A stretch of 64,000 bases of DNA from positions 806,001 through 870,000 of the forward strand of contig CAVZLL010000001.1 in the NCBI GenBank assembly GCA_963776225.1. Reading direction: 5' to 3'. This DNA comes from Bog-756 sp963776225 (lineage in GTDB: Bacteria; Actinomycetota; Acidimicrobiia; Acidimicrobiales; RAAP-2). The notes beneath the pieces were generated by a model. That model saw only the letters and a list, made by a program, of their open reading frames with translations. It made no database searches and was not told where the DNA came from. Each line of letters begins with the position of its first letter. Positions within the stretch are counted from its first letter, which is position 1. The position numbers and the translations under genes are program-made. Positions 8,816 to 17,417 of this stretch are shown piece after piece.

Positions 8816-10242
8816 GGCTCTTCGCGTTCGGCCGTGGGGCGGTACCTCACCGGTGACCCGCCCATAGGTATCCACCAGTAGGGCCCCGTGGCCCCCGATT
8901 CTTGCGGTTGCTGAGACCCAAGGATCGAAAGGGACACGGGACATGATGGAACGTAGTGGCGACGCGACCGCGTTGTTGGGAATGGACGGGTTCGTAGTCC
9001 TGGCGATGGACCAGGTTGATGGCGAATGGTGGCTGCTCGTCGAGACGAGGGCAACCATCGTGGGCTGCCCGGACTGTGGCGTGCGGGCGACCGGCCACGG
9101 ACGGAGCACAGTCCAGGTGCGGGATCTGCCGAACGGGAGCGGTCCGGTCCGCCTGGTGTGGCGGAAGCGCCGGTGGCGATGCCCCGATCCCGACTGCGAG
9201 CGGCGGACCTTCATCGAGGAGAGCGAGCTCGTCGAGGGATCGCTGACCCGTCGGGCCCGGGCCGAGATCTGCCGGGCAGTCGGGGAAGGAGGTCACACTG
9301 TCGCCGAGCAGGCCCGGCGGTTCGGCATCGGCTGGTCGACCGCGATGGCCGCCATCCGGGACCACGGGAGGCCGCTCGTCGAAGATGCCCGCCGGCTCCA
9401 CAAGGTGCGCACGCTCGGGGTCGACGAGCACAAGATGCTCGCCGCAGGACCCAAGCACCACACCGTCTTCGCCACCCAGCTGGTCGACTTGAGCCGCGGC
9501 CGGCTGCTCGATGTCGTCCCAGGTCGGAGCGCGAAGTCGGTGTCCGCCTGGCTGGATGAGCGCACCCGCTACTGGCGTGACCATGTGGAGGTCGTGGCCA
9601 TCGATCCCCACCGGGGCTATCACAACGCCCTCGTCTCGAGGCTGCCTCGGGCGACGGTGACCATCGATCACTTCCACGCAATCAAGCTCGCCAACGCCGC
9701 CATCGACGATGTGCGCCGCCGGGTCCAACGCGAGACGCTCGGACATCGGGGCCGGAAGGAGGATCCCCTCTATGGCGCCCGTCGGCTCATGACCAGGGGT
9801 TGGGAGCGCCTCCCCGACCACCAGGTCGCTCGCCTCATGGAGGCCCTCCGCCAAGGCGACATCTTCGACGAGGTGGGTGCGGCCATCGCCGGAAAGGAGC
9901 TCCTTCGCGAGTTCTACGCATCGAAGACACCTGCAACCGCACGACGACGCCTCGACCGCTTCTATCGTCATGCTGCAACCGCACGGGTGACGGAGATCTC
10001 ACGACTGGCTCGGACGATCAAGCGATGGGAGCCAGAGATCCTCACCTTCTTCGAGACCCACGCATCGAATGCCGGCAGCGAGGCCATGAACCTGATCACC
10101 GAGAAGCTCCGCCGCAACGCCCACGGGTTCCGGAACTTCGACAACTACCGGCTCCGGCTCTTGCTGCACTCGGGCGTCAAATGGGACACTCCATCAACTG
10201 CTCGAATCCGGGGCCGTCACCCACGGCTGGTCGCGTAGAGCC
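8816..10242 (+). mobile_element. ISL3-family insertion sequence (1427 bp, 8-bp target duplication)
   Basis: The element is bounded by terminal inverted repeats. The left end from GGCTCTTCGCG and the reverse complement of the right end GGCTCTACGCG match at 19 of the first 23 positions. It is flanked by the 8-bp direct duplication CGATATGT (8808-8815 and 10243-10250), the duplication length typical of ISL3 elements. One intact transposase gene is inside. The insertion breaks the host lipoprotein gene cleanly, which suggests a fairly recent event. Confidence 0.93.
8943..10238 (+). CDS. ISL3-family transposase
   Basis: This 431-residue DDE transposase has an N-terminal ISL3 zinc finger (CPDCGVRATGH...CPDPDCERRTF, residues about 40-85). 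A helix-turn-helix region (TVAEQARRFGIGWSTAM) follows, then the catalytic core with LGVDEHKM, AIDPHRGY and a C-terminal acidic region around SNAGSEAMN. The length is normal for the family and no internal stop is seen, so it may be active. Two ATGs overlap at the start (8943 and 8946); either is possible. The stop at 10236-10238 lies inside the right inverted repeat. Confidence 0.92.
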   Translation: MMERSGDATALLGMDGFVVLAMDQVDGEWWLLVETRATIVGCPDCGVRATGHGRSTVQVRDLPNGSGPVRLVWRKRRWRCPDPDCERRTFIEESELVEGSLTRRARAEICRAVGEGGHTVAEQARRFGIGWSTAMAAIRDHGRPLVEDARRLHKVRTLGVDEHKMLAAGPKHHTVFATQLVDLSRGRLLDVVPGRSAKSVSAWLDERTRYWRDHVEVVAIDPHRGYHNALVSRLPRATVTIDHFHAIKLANAAIDDVRRRVQRETLGHRGRKEDPLYGARRLMTRGWERLPDHQVARLMEALRQGDIFDEVGAAIAGKELLREFYASKTPATARRRLDRFYRHAATARVTEISRLARTIKRWEPEILTFFETHASNAGSEAMNLITEKLRRNAHGFRNFDNYRLRLLLHSGVKWDTPSTARIRGRHPRLVA

Positions 10243-10722
10243 CGATATGTGGACTCGTCACCGTGTCGCGAACAGGACTGATCTCGGTTCCGGCCGGTGC
10301 CCATTTCGGTGATTACAACCTGTACGGTCACGACAGGGATCGAGCGGGCGACACCGGTACCTGGAAGTACAGCCTCCTCGACTTCGGACCTCCTGGTATC
10401 GAGCAGGCGGCGCCGTTCAAGGGACTGGTCGGGACCAGTCACCCCTTCAGCTCGCAATTGCAGACGTACGGTGACTATGGCCCGCTGACATTCAGCAATT
10501 TCGCGTCGGACCCAGCTTTCACCGTCTCGCCGTCCGGTGCGATCTCCGGTCTGGGCACGCTCACCCCGGGTATCTACACCGAGAGCGGTCTTGACGCCGA
10601 CCGATGTGGTGACAACGGTGAATGGACCTTCGCTCTGACCGTTGCCACTGGCAGCGTTCCGGCACCGGTGGTCGGAGTGACTGCGGGACGACCCCGAGCA
10701 ACGCGACACTTGTCGTCTGAAA

Positions 10723-11529
10723 GGTCACCGGAGAACCCTCTCGGTATCCCCGGCGAGGGTGCCGCAGTGCACTGCTCCCGCAGCAGGCTGGGGAACCGGC
10801 CCGGTCACCGCGATCTACAGCGGTGACGACATCTTCGCCCCCTCGTCGGGAACGGCGTCACTTACGGTAGAGGTTCCGACCATCACTGTGGCGGCAGAGA
10901 CCCCAGCGCAAAGCGTGCTCGGCTATCCGGTGACGTACTCAGCCTCCGTGAGCAGCTTCCTTGGGAGGGGAAGCCCGAACACAGGAGTCGTCAGGTTCAC
11001 CGTCGGCAGCACGCCCCTGTGCACGGCGAAGTTCCCTCCAGGGGTCTCAACCAAGATTTCCTGCAAGGCGACTAACGCACCGCTCGGTACCGATACCGTC
11101 ACCGCCTCATACTCCGGTGCTGGGTTGTTCACACCTTCCTCCGCTACGACTTCCCTTGTCGTGAAGAGGCCGGTGTCCAGCGTGTCCTGCGATGTGCTGT
11201 CAGGACGGACGTCGGGCTACATCACCATCAGCGGTTGCACGCCCTCGCAACCGGCCACGGACGAATCTGCCACGGCTTCTGCAAGCTGGCTCAGCGCAGC
11301 GGGAACCCTGACCTGGAAGCCGAGCGACACAAGGACAGGGGCTTCACTGTCCAGCGTCGCGAAGGGGCAAGATGGTTGTCCATCCGGTGCCACAGAGCAT
11401 GACGTCTCGGGGTTCGTCACTGGAGGAGGCTCGACCTACACGAAGCTGTTCGACCGAGTGTCGATGCGGGTCTGTCAGTCGAAGTCGGGGGCGCTCGGCC
11501 TGGTCGCGGGTACAGCAGCCAAGCTCTGA
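10723..11529 (+). pseudogene. Ig-like-domain secreted protein fragment lacking its N-terminus
   Basis: The readable frame gives CTAPAAGWGTGPVTAIYSGD and then Ig-like repeats (VTASYSGAGLFTPSSATTSL) of the Big-type family used in secreted and surface proteins. A cysteine-containing tail of about 110 residues ends at 11529. The repeat at the beginning is already half-way through a domain, with no signal peptide and no good start (first ATG-like codon about 10759). The piece was therefore either the 3' part of the broken lipoprotein gene upstream, in a different frame, or the remnant of a second gene. About 260 residues are intact. Confidence 0.6.
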
Positions 11530-11542
11530 CACACAGGCGGCG

Positions 11543-11738
11543 AGGGCATTCCCGGTCTTCAACCCGCAACGGGTGGTGGTTGGTTGGAGTGGTGGTGGTT
11601 GGTTGGTGGGCTACTTACAAAACCCCGATGAACTGGGCTGACTGGGACCTGGCCTAAGCAATTTCCCACGCTATTGGTCCGGATTTCCCATATTACTATC
11701 TTTGCTAATGATCTTGCAGAGTCCCTGCTCGGTTCAGC
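11543..11738 (+). repeat. Structured intergenic repeat R2
   Basis: Copy 2 of the family. The left arm is degenerate (GCGAGGGCATTCCCGGT, about 11543-11560). A short G/T-rich tract and GGTTGGTGGGCTACTTAC (11601-11618) follow. The 34-bp core at 11661-11694 has one difference from R4. The right hairpin after TTTGCTAA (11701-11708) uses a different base-paired stem, GCAG-AGTCC-CTGC, closed by GCTAA/TTCAGC-like arms. It lies between two convergent coding regions. Confidence 0.75.
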
Positions 11739-11807
11739 GCGCAAGGGTGCGTCCTTCCCGTTACCAGCACGAGGGTCGCGGGCCAGTGACCTGGAAGAAC
11801 TCCGTCG

Positions 11808-14800
11808 TTAATGAATAGCGATTGGAATGGAGCTGAAGCTCAGCGGACCGGGGGGAGGGCCGATGTAGGTACCCAGTGCCGGCTTCACGGTCCACGTGCC
11901 GTGGCACGACGCAGTGAACTGGAAGGAGAAGCTCACCGGACCTGCCGACAGGGGGATCGCAGGTAGTTTGATCATGAACGATGCCGGACAGCCTGTACCA
12001 CTCGGAGCCGTAACGCTCAGCGTAGGCACCGCGCTCGCACTGCCACCGGTAAGGACCGGGCAGTAGAGAATTGATCCGTTGACGGTGACCACCGTTCCCA
12101 CTGTCGCCGGACTTCGGTTGAACCCGGGGGTCGTCGTAGGGTTGGCCCAATTGGCAGACCCACAACTGTTGTCGGGAGGAAGGTTGGTGGCCAATTCGGC
12201 AGAATTCGACGGACCCGAGGCAAGCAGTGCGAAAGGTGCCAGCGGCAATGGGGTCGCATTGATGGATCCAGAGCTGCCCCCGGCCACGAAGACCTTGCCC
12301 GAATCGAAGGACACCGCACCTCCTCCGACCGGGCCTGCGGTTAGGGGGAACGCGCTGCCCAGCGTATCGGGGCCGGGGGTATGGACGATGGAGAATCCGA
12401 TCCCGGTCCCGGCCGACGACGTGATGGCGAAGGCGTACTTGCCGTCCGGTGATGCGGCCAGGGCGCTCGGCACCTCGGGAATGAGCACCGGCGAAGCCAG
12501 CGCCGGGGCAGCGGGATCGATGTCGTACACGAACCCGGGCTGGCCGACCGGAGCGTCGGTCACCCCGACCCAAATCCGGTCCGGTCCGGCCACGATCGGC
12601 CCAGGAGTTCCGGTCAGTACCGGTAGGGCGTTGGTGATACACCAGTTGAGCAACACCGGGCACGGCTTGTGAGTCAGAATCAACACCGCAGGGGAGGTAC
12701 CACCGACGGTGACGTACGCCTGGCCGTTGGGGGCGAAGGCGACTCCTTCGGGTTTACCGGGGGTCGGGATAGGCGGCAGGGGAGTACCTAACGTCTGTAG
12801 GGTCAGCGGCACCGGGATCACCCCGCCGGTTCCTCCGAAGGCGCCGGGATCGGTCACCAACGCGAACCGGCCGTCAGGTGAGACCGCTATCTCCGTCGGG
12901 GTGACTCCGAGGATCACGGAACCGGAGATGGTTCCTTGCCTGGCCCGGATCGACACCAGGGTGCCGCTGGTAGGACTTGTGGCGTACACGGTCTTCTGGT
13001 CAGGGGAGATGGCAATGCCGGCGGTCGGACCGGTTCCGGTGTTCACGCTGAAGCGCCTGGAGTCCGCGCTCGGGTCGATGGCAATCACATTGCCCAAGGG
13101 GTCCGATCCGCTCGACCACAGAAGGGTTTTGTAGGTGAAACGGTCCGCGACAAAGGGATGAGGCAGGGGCGGTCCGGGCACGGGATCGTTGGTGCCCTTC
13201 TGGGTCGTCGCCGAAACAATCACGGTGGTCGGCCTCTGCACAGGCGCGACTGCTTGGAGATGGTCCGATCCCAAGAACGTGACCCCCGGAGACGGCACGC
13301 CGCCGAAGCGGACTGAGGTATCCGTGCTGAATCCGGATCCTGTGATGTCGACCGTGTCACCGGCGAAGCCGAAATGCGGCAGCGACGCTTTGATCACCGG
13401 CTTGTTGAACGTGGCTTCGACAATGGAGGTGGCCCAACTTCCCCCGGCGAACGGCGCCGCGTTCTCGGTCGCCGCCCATACCGTGGCACCGGTCGAGTCC
13501 GTAGGGTCGGCGTAGATGCCGGAGTAGTCACCGAAGCGATGGCTGTCCGTCGTGTAGGCGTTGGTGCCACCTCCGTAGGAGATGGTCGCCCGGTTCTGGG
13601 GGTTGGTGAAGCTGAGGAGCGTGAGTTGGGAGGTCGGGAACACGGGACCGGTCACGGTATTGGCCACCCACACGCGGGCGCCGGACTGGTCCCCCACCAC
13701 GGCGGGGTACATGATGTCCGCGTTGGCCGTGCTCAGGTTGAAGTCGATCGAGACGTGGGCATCGCCCGACGCGTCTGTGATGACCTGGTTGATGCGGGCG
13801 CAGTCCCGCACCGGGGCGTTGTCAACGTGCTTGCAGCCAGTGTCACTCGCCGACCAGAGCACGCCGCTGAAATTCGTTGACGACGCCGATACCAGGGAGA
13901 CCGAGAGCATTCTTTTGTCTTGTCCCGCGTCGAGATTGGCACCCACTCCGGGTTGCGATGCATTTGGTGGGATCGAGACTCCGGCGATTTTGTTGCCGGT
14001 CTCCTTGAAGGCCACGTCGTTGGTCGAGGGCAGCCCCACGATCACCAGTGTGGATTCGTAATCGCCGAGGACGTCCGAGCCGCGGTAGGCGGCGAAGGCG
14101 GTGGGGACCTCAGCTCCGGGTAGCGGGATGGCCGGAACCACCGCCTGGCGGTTATTGGTCTCCGTGCTCATGTTGATGGCGATCCCCCGGGGTGCGGCGG
14201 TCAGCGAGATGAGGTCGCTCTTCTGGATGACGATCATGAAGTCGTTGAAACAGGTGAGGCAAAAACTTGGCCAGGTCAGCCTGTTGATGTTGGAGAATTC
14301 AATGAGCACCTTGTCAGAGCTGAACCCCAGGCGCGGTTGGTCAGAGAAGCGGTTCGATGCGGCGGTGAACACTCGATAGATGTCCCACAGTCCCGTCGGA
14401 TCCGAGGTGTGAGAGACCGCCAGATCGACGGCGTCGCCGGCGTCCGTGTGTACCGTCTCCATGATGCTGAAGTACCAGCGACCTGTTTGGGCATCGAACA
14501 CCACTTTGGGATCACTGGTCTGGCTCACGTTGAAGAGTGAGCTCGTGGTCGTCACCTTCACGATCGACCCCTTACGGTCGAATACCGCGATAGAGCCTGC
14601 CAAGAGTGGACTGCCAGTCTTCGGGTTCGTCCCCGATGGGTTCACAACCTCCATCACGAACGCACCTCCGGCGGCGATCTGCGTGTCCGGCGGAGCCCCA
14701 GCAGACGGCACAGTTGGCGTTGCCGGAGAGGCGAGACCCGTGCTGGCCAGCAGCGCCAGGGGATCGTTGACCCGGTGTTGACCGATGACATCGTCGGTAG

Positions 14801-15011
14801 CGGTGATGGGGGTTGGGGCGAAGGCGACTCCCGGCGATTTCAGGGTCGAGAGGTTGACGTTGGCGGCCAGACGGCTGAGCGGGTTCGGGCTCTGATTGCC
14901 GTTGTCGAAGCCGGGGGGGACCGACGCCTGAGAGGCCGTCGCAAGAACAATGGAAGGGGTTGCTGCCAGCATTGCGAGGAACGTAATGGCAACTCCTCGA
15001 AGAACCCTCAT
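11808..15011 (-). CDS. Large secreted beta-propeller / IPT-domain protein
   Basis: This 1067-residue exported protein starts MRVLRGVAITFLAMLAATPS with a signal peptide. The N-terminal half resembles a beta-propeller or BNR-type lectin-like region (FDRKGSIVK, DPKVVFDAQTGRWYFS, HRFGDYSGIYADP). An IPT/TIG-like module near residues 600-680 (FGFAGDTVDITGSGFSTDTSVRFGG) follows. A YVTN-type propeller comes next (VIAIDPSADSRRFSVN, GIAISPDQKTVYATS, EIAVSPDGRFALVTD, ALAASPDGKYAFAIT). The tail is beta-sandwich-like. These folds suit an extracellular binding or structural role; no catalytic residues are evident. GAGGTGG lies just upstream of ATG 15011, which is preferred over in-frame starts further upstream. 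Confidence 0.7.
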   Translation of the reverse strand: MRVLRGVAITFLAMLAATPSIVLATASQASVPPGFDNGNQSPNPLSRLAANVNLSTLKSPGVAFAPTPITATDDVIGQHRVNDPLALLASTGLASPATPTVPSAGAPPDTQIAAGGAFVMEVVNPSGTNPKTGSPLLAGSIAVFDRKGSIVKVTTTSSLFNVSQTSDPKVVFDAQTGRWYFSIMETVHTDAGDAVDLAVSHTSDPTGLWDIYRVFTAASNRFSDQPRLGFSSDKVLIEFSNINRLTWPSFCLTCFNDFMIVIQKSDLISLTAAPRGIAINMSTETNNRQAVVPAIPLPGAEVPTAFAAYRGSDVLGDYESTLVIVGLPSTNDVAFKETGNKIAGVSIPPNASQPGVGANLDAGQDKRMLSVSLVSASSTNFSGVLWSASDTGCKHVDNAPVRDCARINQVITDASGDAHVSIDFNLSTANADIMYPAVVGDQSGARVWVANTVTGPVFPTSQLTLLSFTNPQNRATISYGGGTNAYTTDSHRFGDYSGIYADPTDSTGATVWAATENAAPFAGGSWATSIVEATFNKPVIKASLPHFGFAGDTVDITGSGFSTDTSVRFGGVPSPGVTFLGSDHLQAVAPVQRPTTVIVSATTQKGTNDPVPGPPLPHPFVADRFTYKTLLWSSGSDPLGNVIAIDPSADSRRFSVNTGTGPTAGIAISPDQKTVYATSPTSGTLVSIRARQGTISGSVILGVTPTEIAVSPDGRFALVTDPGAFGGTGGVIPVPLTLQTLGTPLPPIPTPGKPEGVAFAPNGQAYVTVGGTSPAVLILTHKPCPVLLNWCITNALPVLTGTPGPIVAGPDRIWVGVTDAPVGQPGFVYDIDPAAPALASPVLIPEVPSALAASPDGKYAFAITSSAGTGIGFSIVHTPGPDTLGSAFPLTAGPVGGGAVSFDSGKVFVAGGSSGSINATPLPLAPFALLASGPSNSAELATNLPPDNSCGSANWANPTTTPGFNRSPATVGTVVTVNGSILYCPVLTGGSASAVPTLSVTAPSGTGCPASFMIKLPAIPLSAGPVSFSFQFTASCHGTWTVKPALGTYIGPPPGPLSFSSIPIAIH

Positions 15012-15419
15012 TCGGTCCACCTCACTTTGCCGCGAATCTGACTGACCGCAGCCGGTGCTCGCCGTATGGATCTGGTCTAACACGAGCGGTGCTGATGTGA
15101 AAGGGCGAGTTGAGCACCCGCTTCGGAGAAGGGCGGGATACGGAATCGCCACGCTGAAATGGGATTAGGTGGCCGAATGCCGTCACCGAAAGTTCATCTA
15201 CTCGATCGCATCGGAGCTGGCCCCGATAACAGGACGCGGGACCTGCGCAGCCGCGGTGTCGACGCGAATCGCCCAGTTATGTCGGGACCCCGTGATTGAG
15301 TGAGTTGAGGAGGTTGGTGGGCTACCGACATTACCCGTTTACCCAGGGAGGATGGGCGAGCCTCCGAGGCCATTTCCCACGCTATTGGCTCGGATTTCCC
15401 ACATTGTTTCCTTTGCTAA

Positions 15420-16687
15420 GGGTCCACCCTAGAATAAGACGCGAGATATAGCATTGGGTTGTGGAGCTGTCGTCCGAAGGTCTTGCCGGGTTGTTCGAGA
15501 CAGTGTTGCCACACCTCGATGAGCGCCAAAAGCGGGTGCTTGCCGGTGCGATGGTCGAAGCGCTTGGTCGCGGAGGACAGGCTCGTGTGGCAGAGGCGTC
15601 GGGGATGAGCACCTCGACGGTGAACAAGGCGGTGCACGAGGTTCGTTCCGGAATCGAGGTCTCGGACCGGCGTCGTGCTCCCGGAGGTGGGGCCAAGCAG
15701 GCGACCGAGATCCAGCCCGGACTGCTCGAGGTGCTCGACGAGCTCGTCTATCCCGAGACCCGGGGCACGCCGATGTCACATCTGCGCTGGACGTCGAAGT
15801 CGACCTATGACCTGGCCGACGAGCTGGTGCGACGAGGCTTTCAGGCCTCCGCCGAACTGGTCCGGCGTCTGTTGCACCAGATGGGCTATTCCCTGCAGGC
15901 GCCGGCCAAGGCCAAGGAGGGGACGGCCCATCCCGATCGTGACGCCCAGTTCGGCTATCTCAACAAGGCTGTCTCGCGCTTCGTCAGGGACCGACAGCCC
16001 GTGATCAGCGTCGACACGAAGAAGAAGGAGCTCATCGGCGAATACGCCAATGGCGGGCGCGAATGGCACCCAGAAGGTGCTCCAACCCGCGTGGCAGTCC
16101 ATCACTTCGTCGACCCCGAAGTCGGCCGCGCCATTCCCTACGGCATCTACGACGTCGCCAATGATGAAGGGTGGGTGTCGGTCGGTGACACCGCCGATAC
16201 CGCTGAGTTCGCCGTCGAGTCGATACGTCGGTGGTGGAACCAGATGGGTGCCGACCGCTTCCCCGATGCCGCCAAATTGCTGATCACCGCCGATGCCGGT
16301 GCATCAAACGGCTACCGGGTCCGGGCCTGGAAGGCCGAACTCGCCACGCTGGCCGCCGAGACCGGTCTTGAGATCACCGTCGTGCACTACCCACCCGGAA
16401 CATCGAAGTGGAACAAGATCGAGCACCGCATATTCTCCTTCATCTCCATGAACTGGCGGGGCCGACCGCTGACCGACATCCGCACGATCGTCGAGCTCAT
16501 CGCGGCGACCAAGACGAAGAGTGGTCTGACGGTCCAGGCCAGTTACGACCCCGAGTGGTCTCCGACCGGGGTCAAGGTCACCGACAAGGAACTCGCCGCC
16601 CTACCGCTCACACCGCACAAGTGGCATGGTGACTGGAACTACACGATCGCAGCGGCATGATGTCGCGATCTATTCCGCGGCGAGCCC
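15420..16687 (+). mobile_element. ISAzo13-type insertion sequence (1268 bp, TAA target duplication)
   Basis: The left terminus GGGTCCACCCTAGAATA and the reverse complement of the right terminus GGGCTCGCCGCGGAATA are imperfect inverted repeats, with 17 of 27 positions identical including GAATA and CGCGA blocks. TAA occurs directly outside both ends (15417-15419 and 16688-16690). Rejoining at TAA restores repeat R3 when compared with R1 and R4, so both boundaries are well supported. Confidence 0.9.
15461..16660 (+). CDS. ISAzo13-family transposase
   Basis: This 399-residue transposase has an N-terminal region with a helix-turn-helix (LGRGGQARVAEASGMSTSTV), then SAELVRRLLHQMGYSLQAP and the DDE core. 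The core has VISVDTKKKELIGEY with the first Asp, LLITADAGASNGYR with the second, and PPGTSKWNKIEHRIFS with the catalytic Glu. These blocks are characteristic of the ISAzo13 (rhodopirellula-type) group. A GTG at 15461 is the likely start. No frameshift is seen, so the gene appears intact. Confidence 0.92.
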   Translation: MELSSEGLAGLFETVLPHLDERQKRVLAGAMVEALGRGGQARVAEASGMSTSTVNKAVHEVRSGIEVSDRRRAPGGGAKQATEIQPGLLEVLDELVYPETRGTPMSHLRWTSKSTYDLADELVRRGFQASAELVRRLLHQMGYSLQAPAKAKEGTAHPDRDAQFGYLNKAVSRFVRDRQPVISVDTKKKELIGEYANGGREWHPEGAPTRVAVHHFVDPEVGRAIPYGIYDVANDEGWVSVGDTADTAEFAVESIRRWWNQMGADRFPDAAKLLITADAGASNGYRVRAWKAELATLAAETGLEITVVHYPPGTSKWNKIEHRIFSFISMNWRGRPLTDIRTIVELIAATKTKSGLTVQASYDPEWSPTGVKVTDKELAALPLTPHKWHGDWNYTIAAA

Positions 16688-16721
16688 TAAGGATTCAGGA
16701 AGCTCCTGGTCAGCGTCACGG

Positions 16722-17417
16722 ATGACATTCTCGGCACCTTAAGGGAACCGGAACCCAAAGAACACGGAGTTGGGCTGGCGGACTGGGCGAATGTGACGGC
16801 GGTGCTTCATCTCGGCAGCCTCGCCCAGCCTGAGCCCGGGTACGAATCCCGCCTTGCCTGCGCGGGGTCGCGCTCAATGCCACAGTGCCGGTTCTTGGCA
16901 TCCACAGGATGAGTTTTCGGCACTCACATCCGGGCTCTTCCCTGCAGCCGGACCCCGAAGGTTCCCCTCTCAAGGGAGAGAGATGTCCCTTAGGATATCG
17001 TCGTGAAGCTCCGCCCCGGATCTGCCCAAGTGCGGGCACGTGGTGCCGATCTTCAAGGTCCTGGTCTGCGTTTGGAGGTGACACTCGTGAGTGAGAAAGA
17101 CACATTCTGGACCTGTCACCACTACGCGGCCCAGGATGTTCCGATTCTCGTCGTGCACCCACGCCGGTGGCCAAATCGCTGACGAGCCGGAGGTGCCGTT
17201 CATGCGACCGTTGCCGGTTGGACGCCCAAACGATGCACCGTAGGGCATCGTAGCGACCAGGACGATGGCTCACCGTATCCAACGAGGAGACGAAGATTGC
17301 GGAACGGTGTTCCGAGGCGGGCCTAATTCGGGGGACCCACCGGCACCGCGTGAGCTACGGGGTGAGACATCATCGCCTATCGCGACCGCACATGGTCCTA
17401 CCAGGGGCGAAAATCCC
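16722..17417. other. Non-coding stretch, about 700 bp
   Basis: Open frames on the minus strand (to 17282) are not protein-like: arginine-rich, no domain, no ribosome site. A short T-arm-like sequence (16837-16851, CGGG-TACGAAT-CCCG) has no matching remainder of a tRNA around it. This may be decayed DNA left beside the IS-split repeat. The last 50 bases carry the leader of the ATP-grasp gene, with GGGGCGA before GTG 17418. Confidence 0.4.

Larger units (their letters stand above)
8585..10720 (+). pseudogene. Secreted lipoprotein-like gene interrupted by an ISL3 element and frameshifted
   Basis: The 5' part (8585-8815) encodes a signal with lipobox LSGC (GLVVLVVAGLSGCASV), then TITQVGQTSGTVYDGGAFTFQ. 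Joining 8815 directly to 10251, which removes the IS and one copy of its 8-bp target duplication, restores one reading frame: ...FSTYSPICGLVTVSRTGLISVPAGAHFGDY and onward to about 10675. There the sense frame jumps: SDCGTTPSNATLVV followed by TGA (10718-10720) is in another frame, so a small indel is inferred. The product would be an exported or lipid-anchored protein with weak Ig-like repeats. It is non-functional as sequenced. A ribosome binding site (GGAAGG) precedes ATG 8585. Confidence 0.75.
15258..16721 (+). repeat. Structured intergenic repeat R3, split by an ISAzo13-type IS
   Basis: Copy 3. The left part is 15258-15419 and the right part 16691-16721, separated by the IS and one copy of its TAA duplication. 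Left arm GTTATGTCGGGACCCC (15276-15291) pairs with GGGCTACCGACATTAC (15319-15334) around a 27-nt G/T-rich loop. The 34-bp core is 15372-15405. Removing the IS rebuilds TTTGCTAA-GGATTCAGGAAGC with the same CAGGA-AGC-TCCTG hairpin as R1. The sequence TCGACGCGA upstream (15259-15267) is shared with R4, so the element's left boundary lies at least that far out. Confidence 0.82.

Noticed and set aside
16837..16851. tRNA gene suggested by a T-arm-like CGGG-TACGAAT-CCCG
   Set aside because: No acceptor, D or anticodon stem fits around it, and the T-loop lacks the usual TTC.
16716..17282. Minus-strand open frame after the ISAzo13 element
   Set aside because: Composition is Arg/Ser/Pro-rich with no ribosome site or domain, and it overlaps R3's right end.
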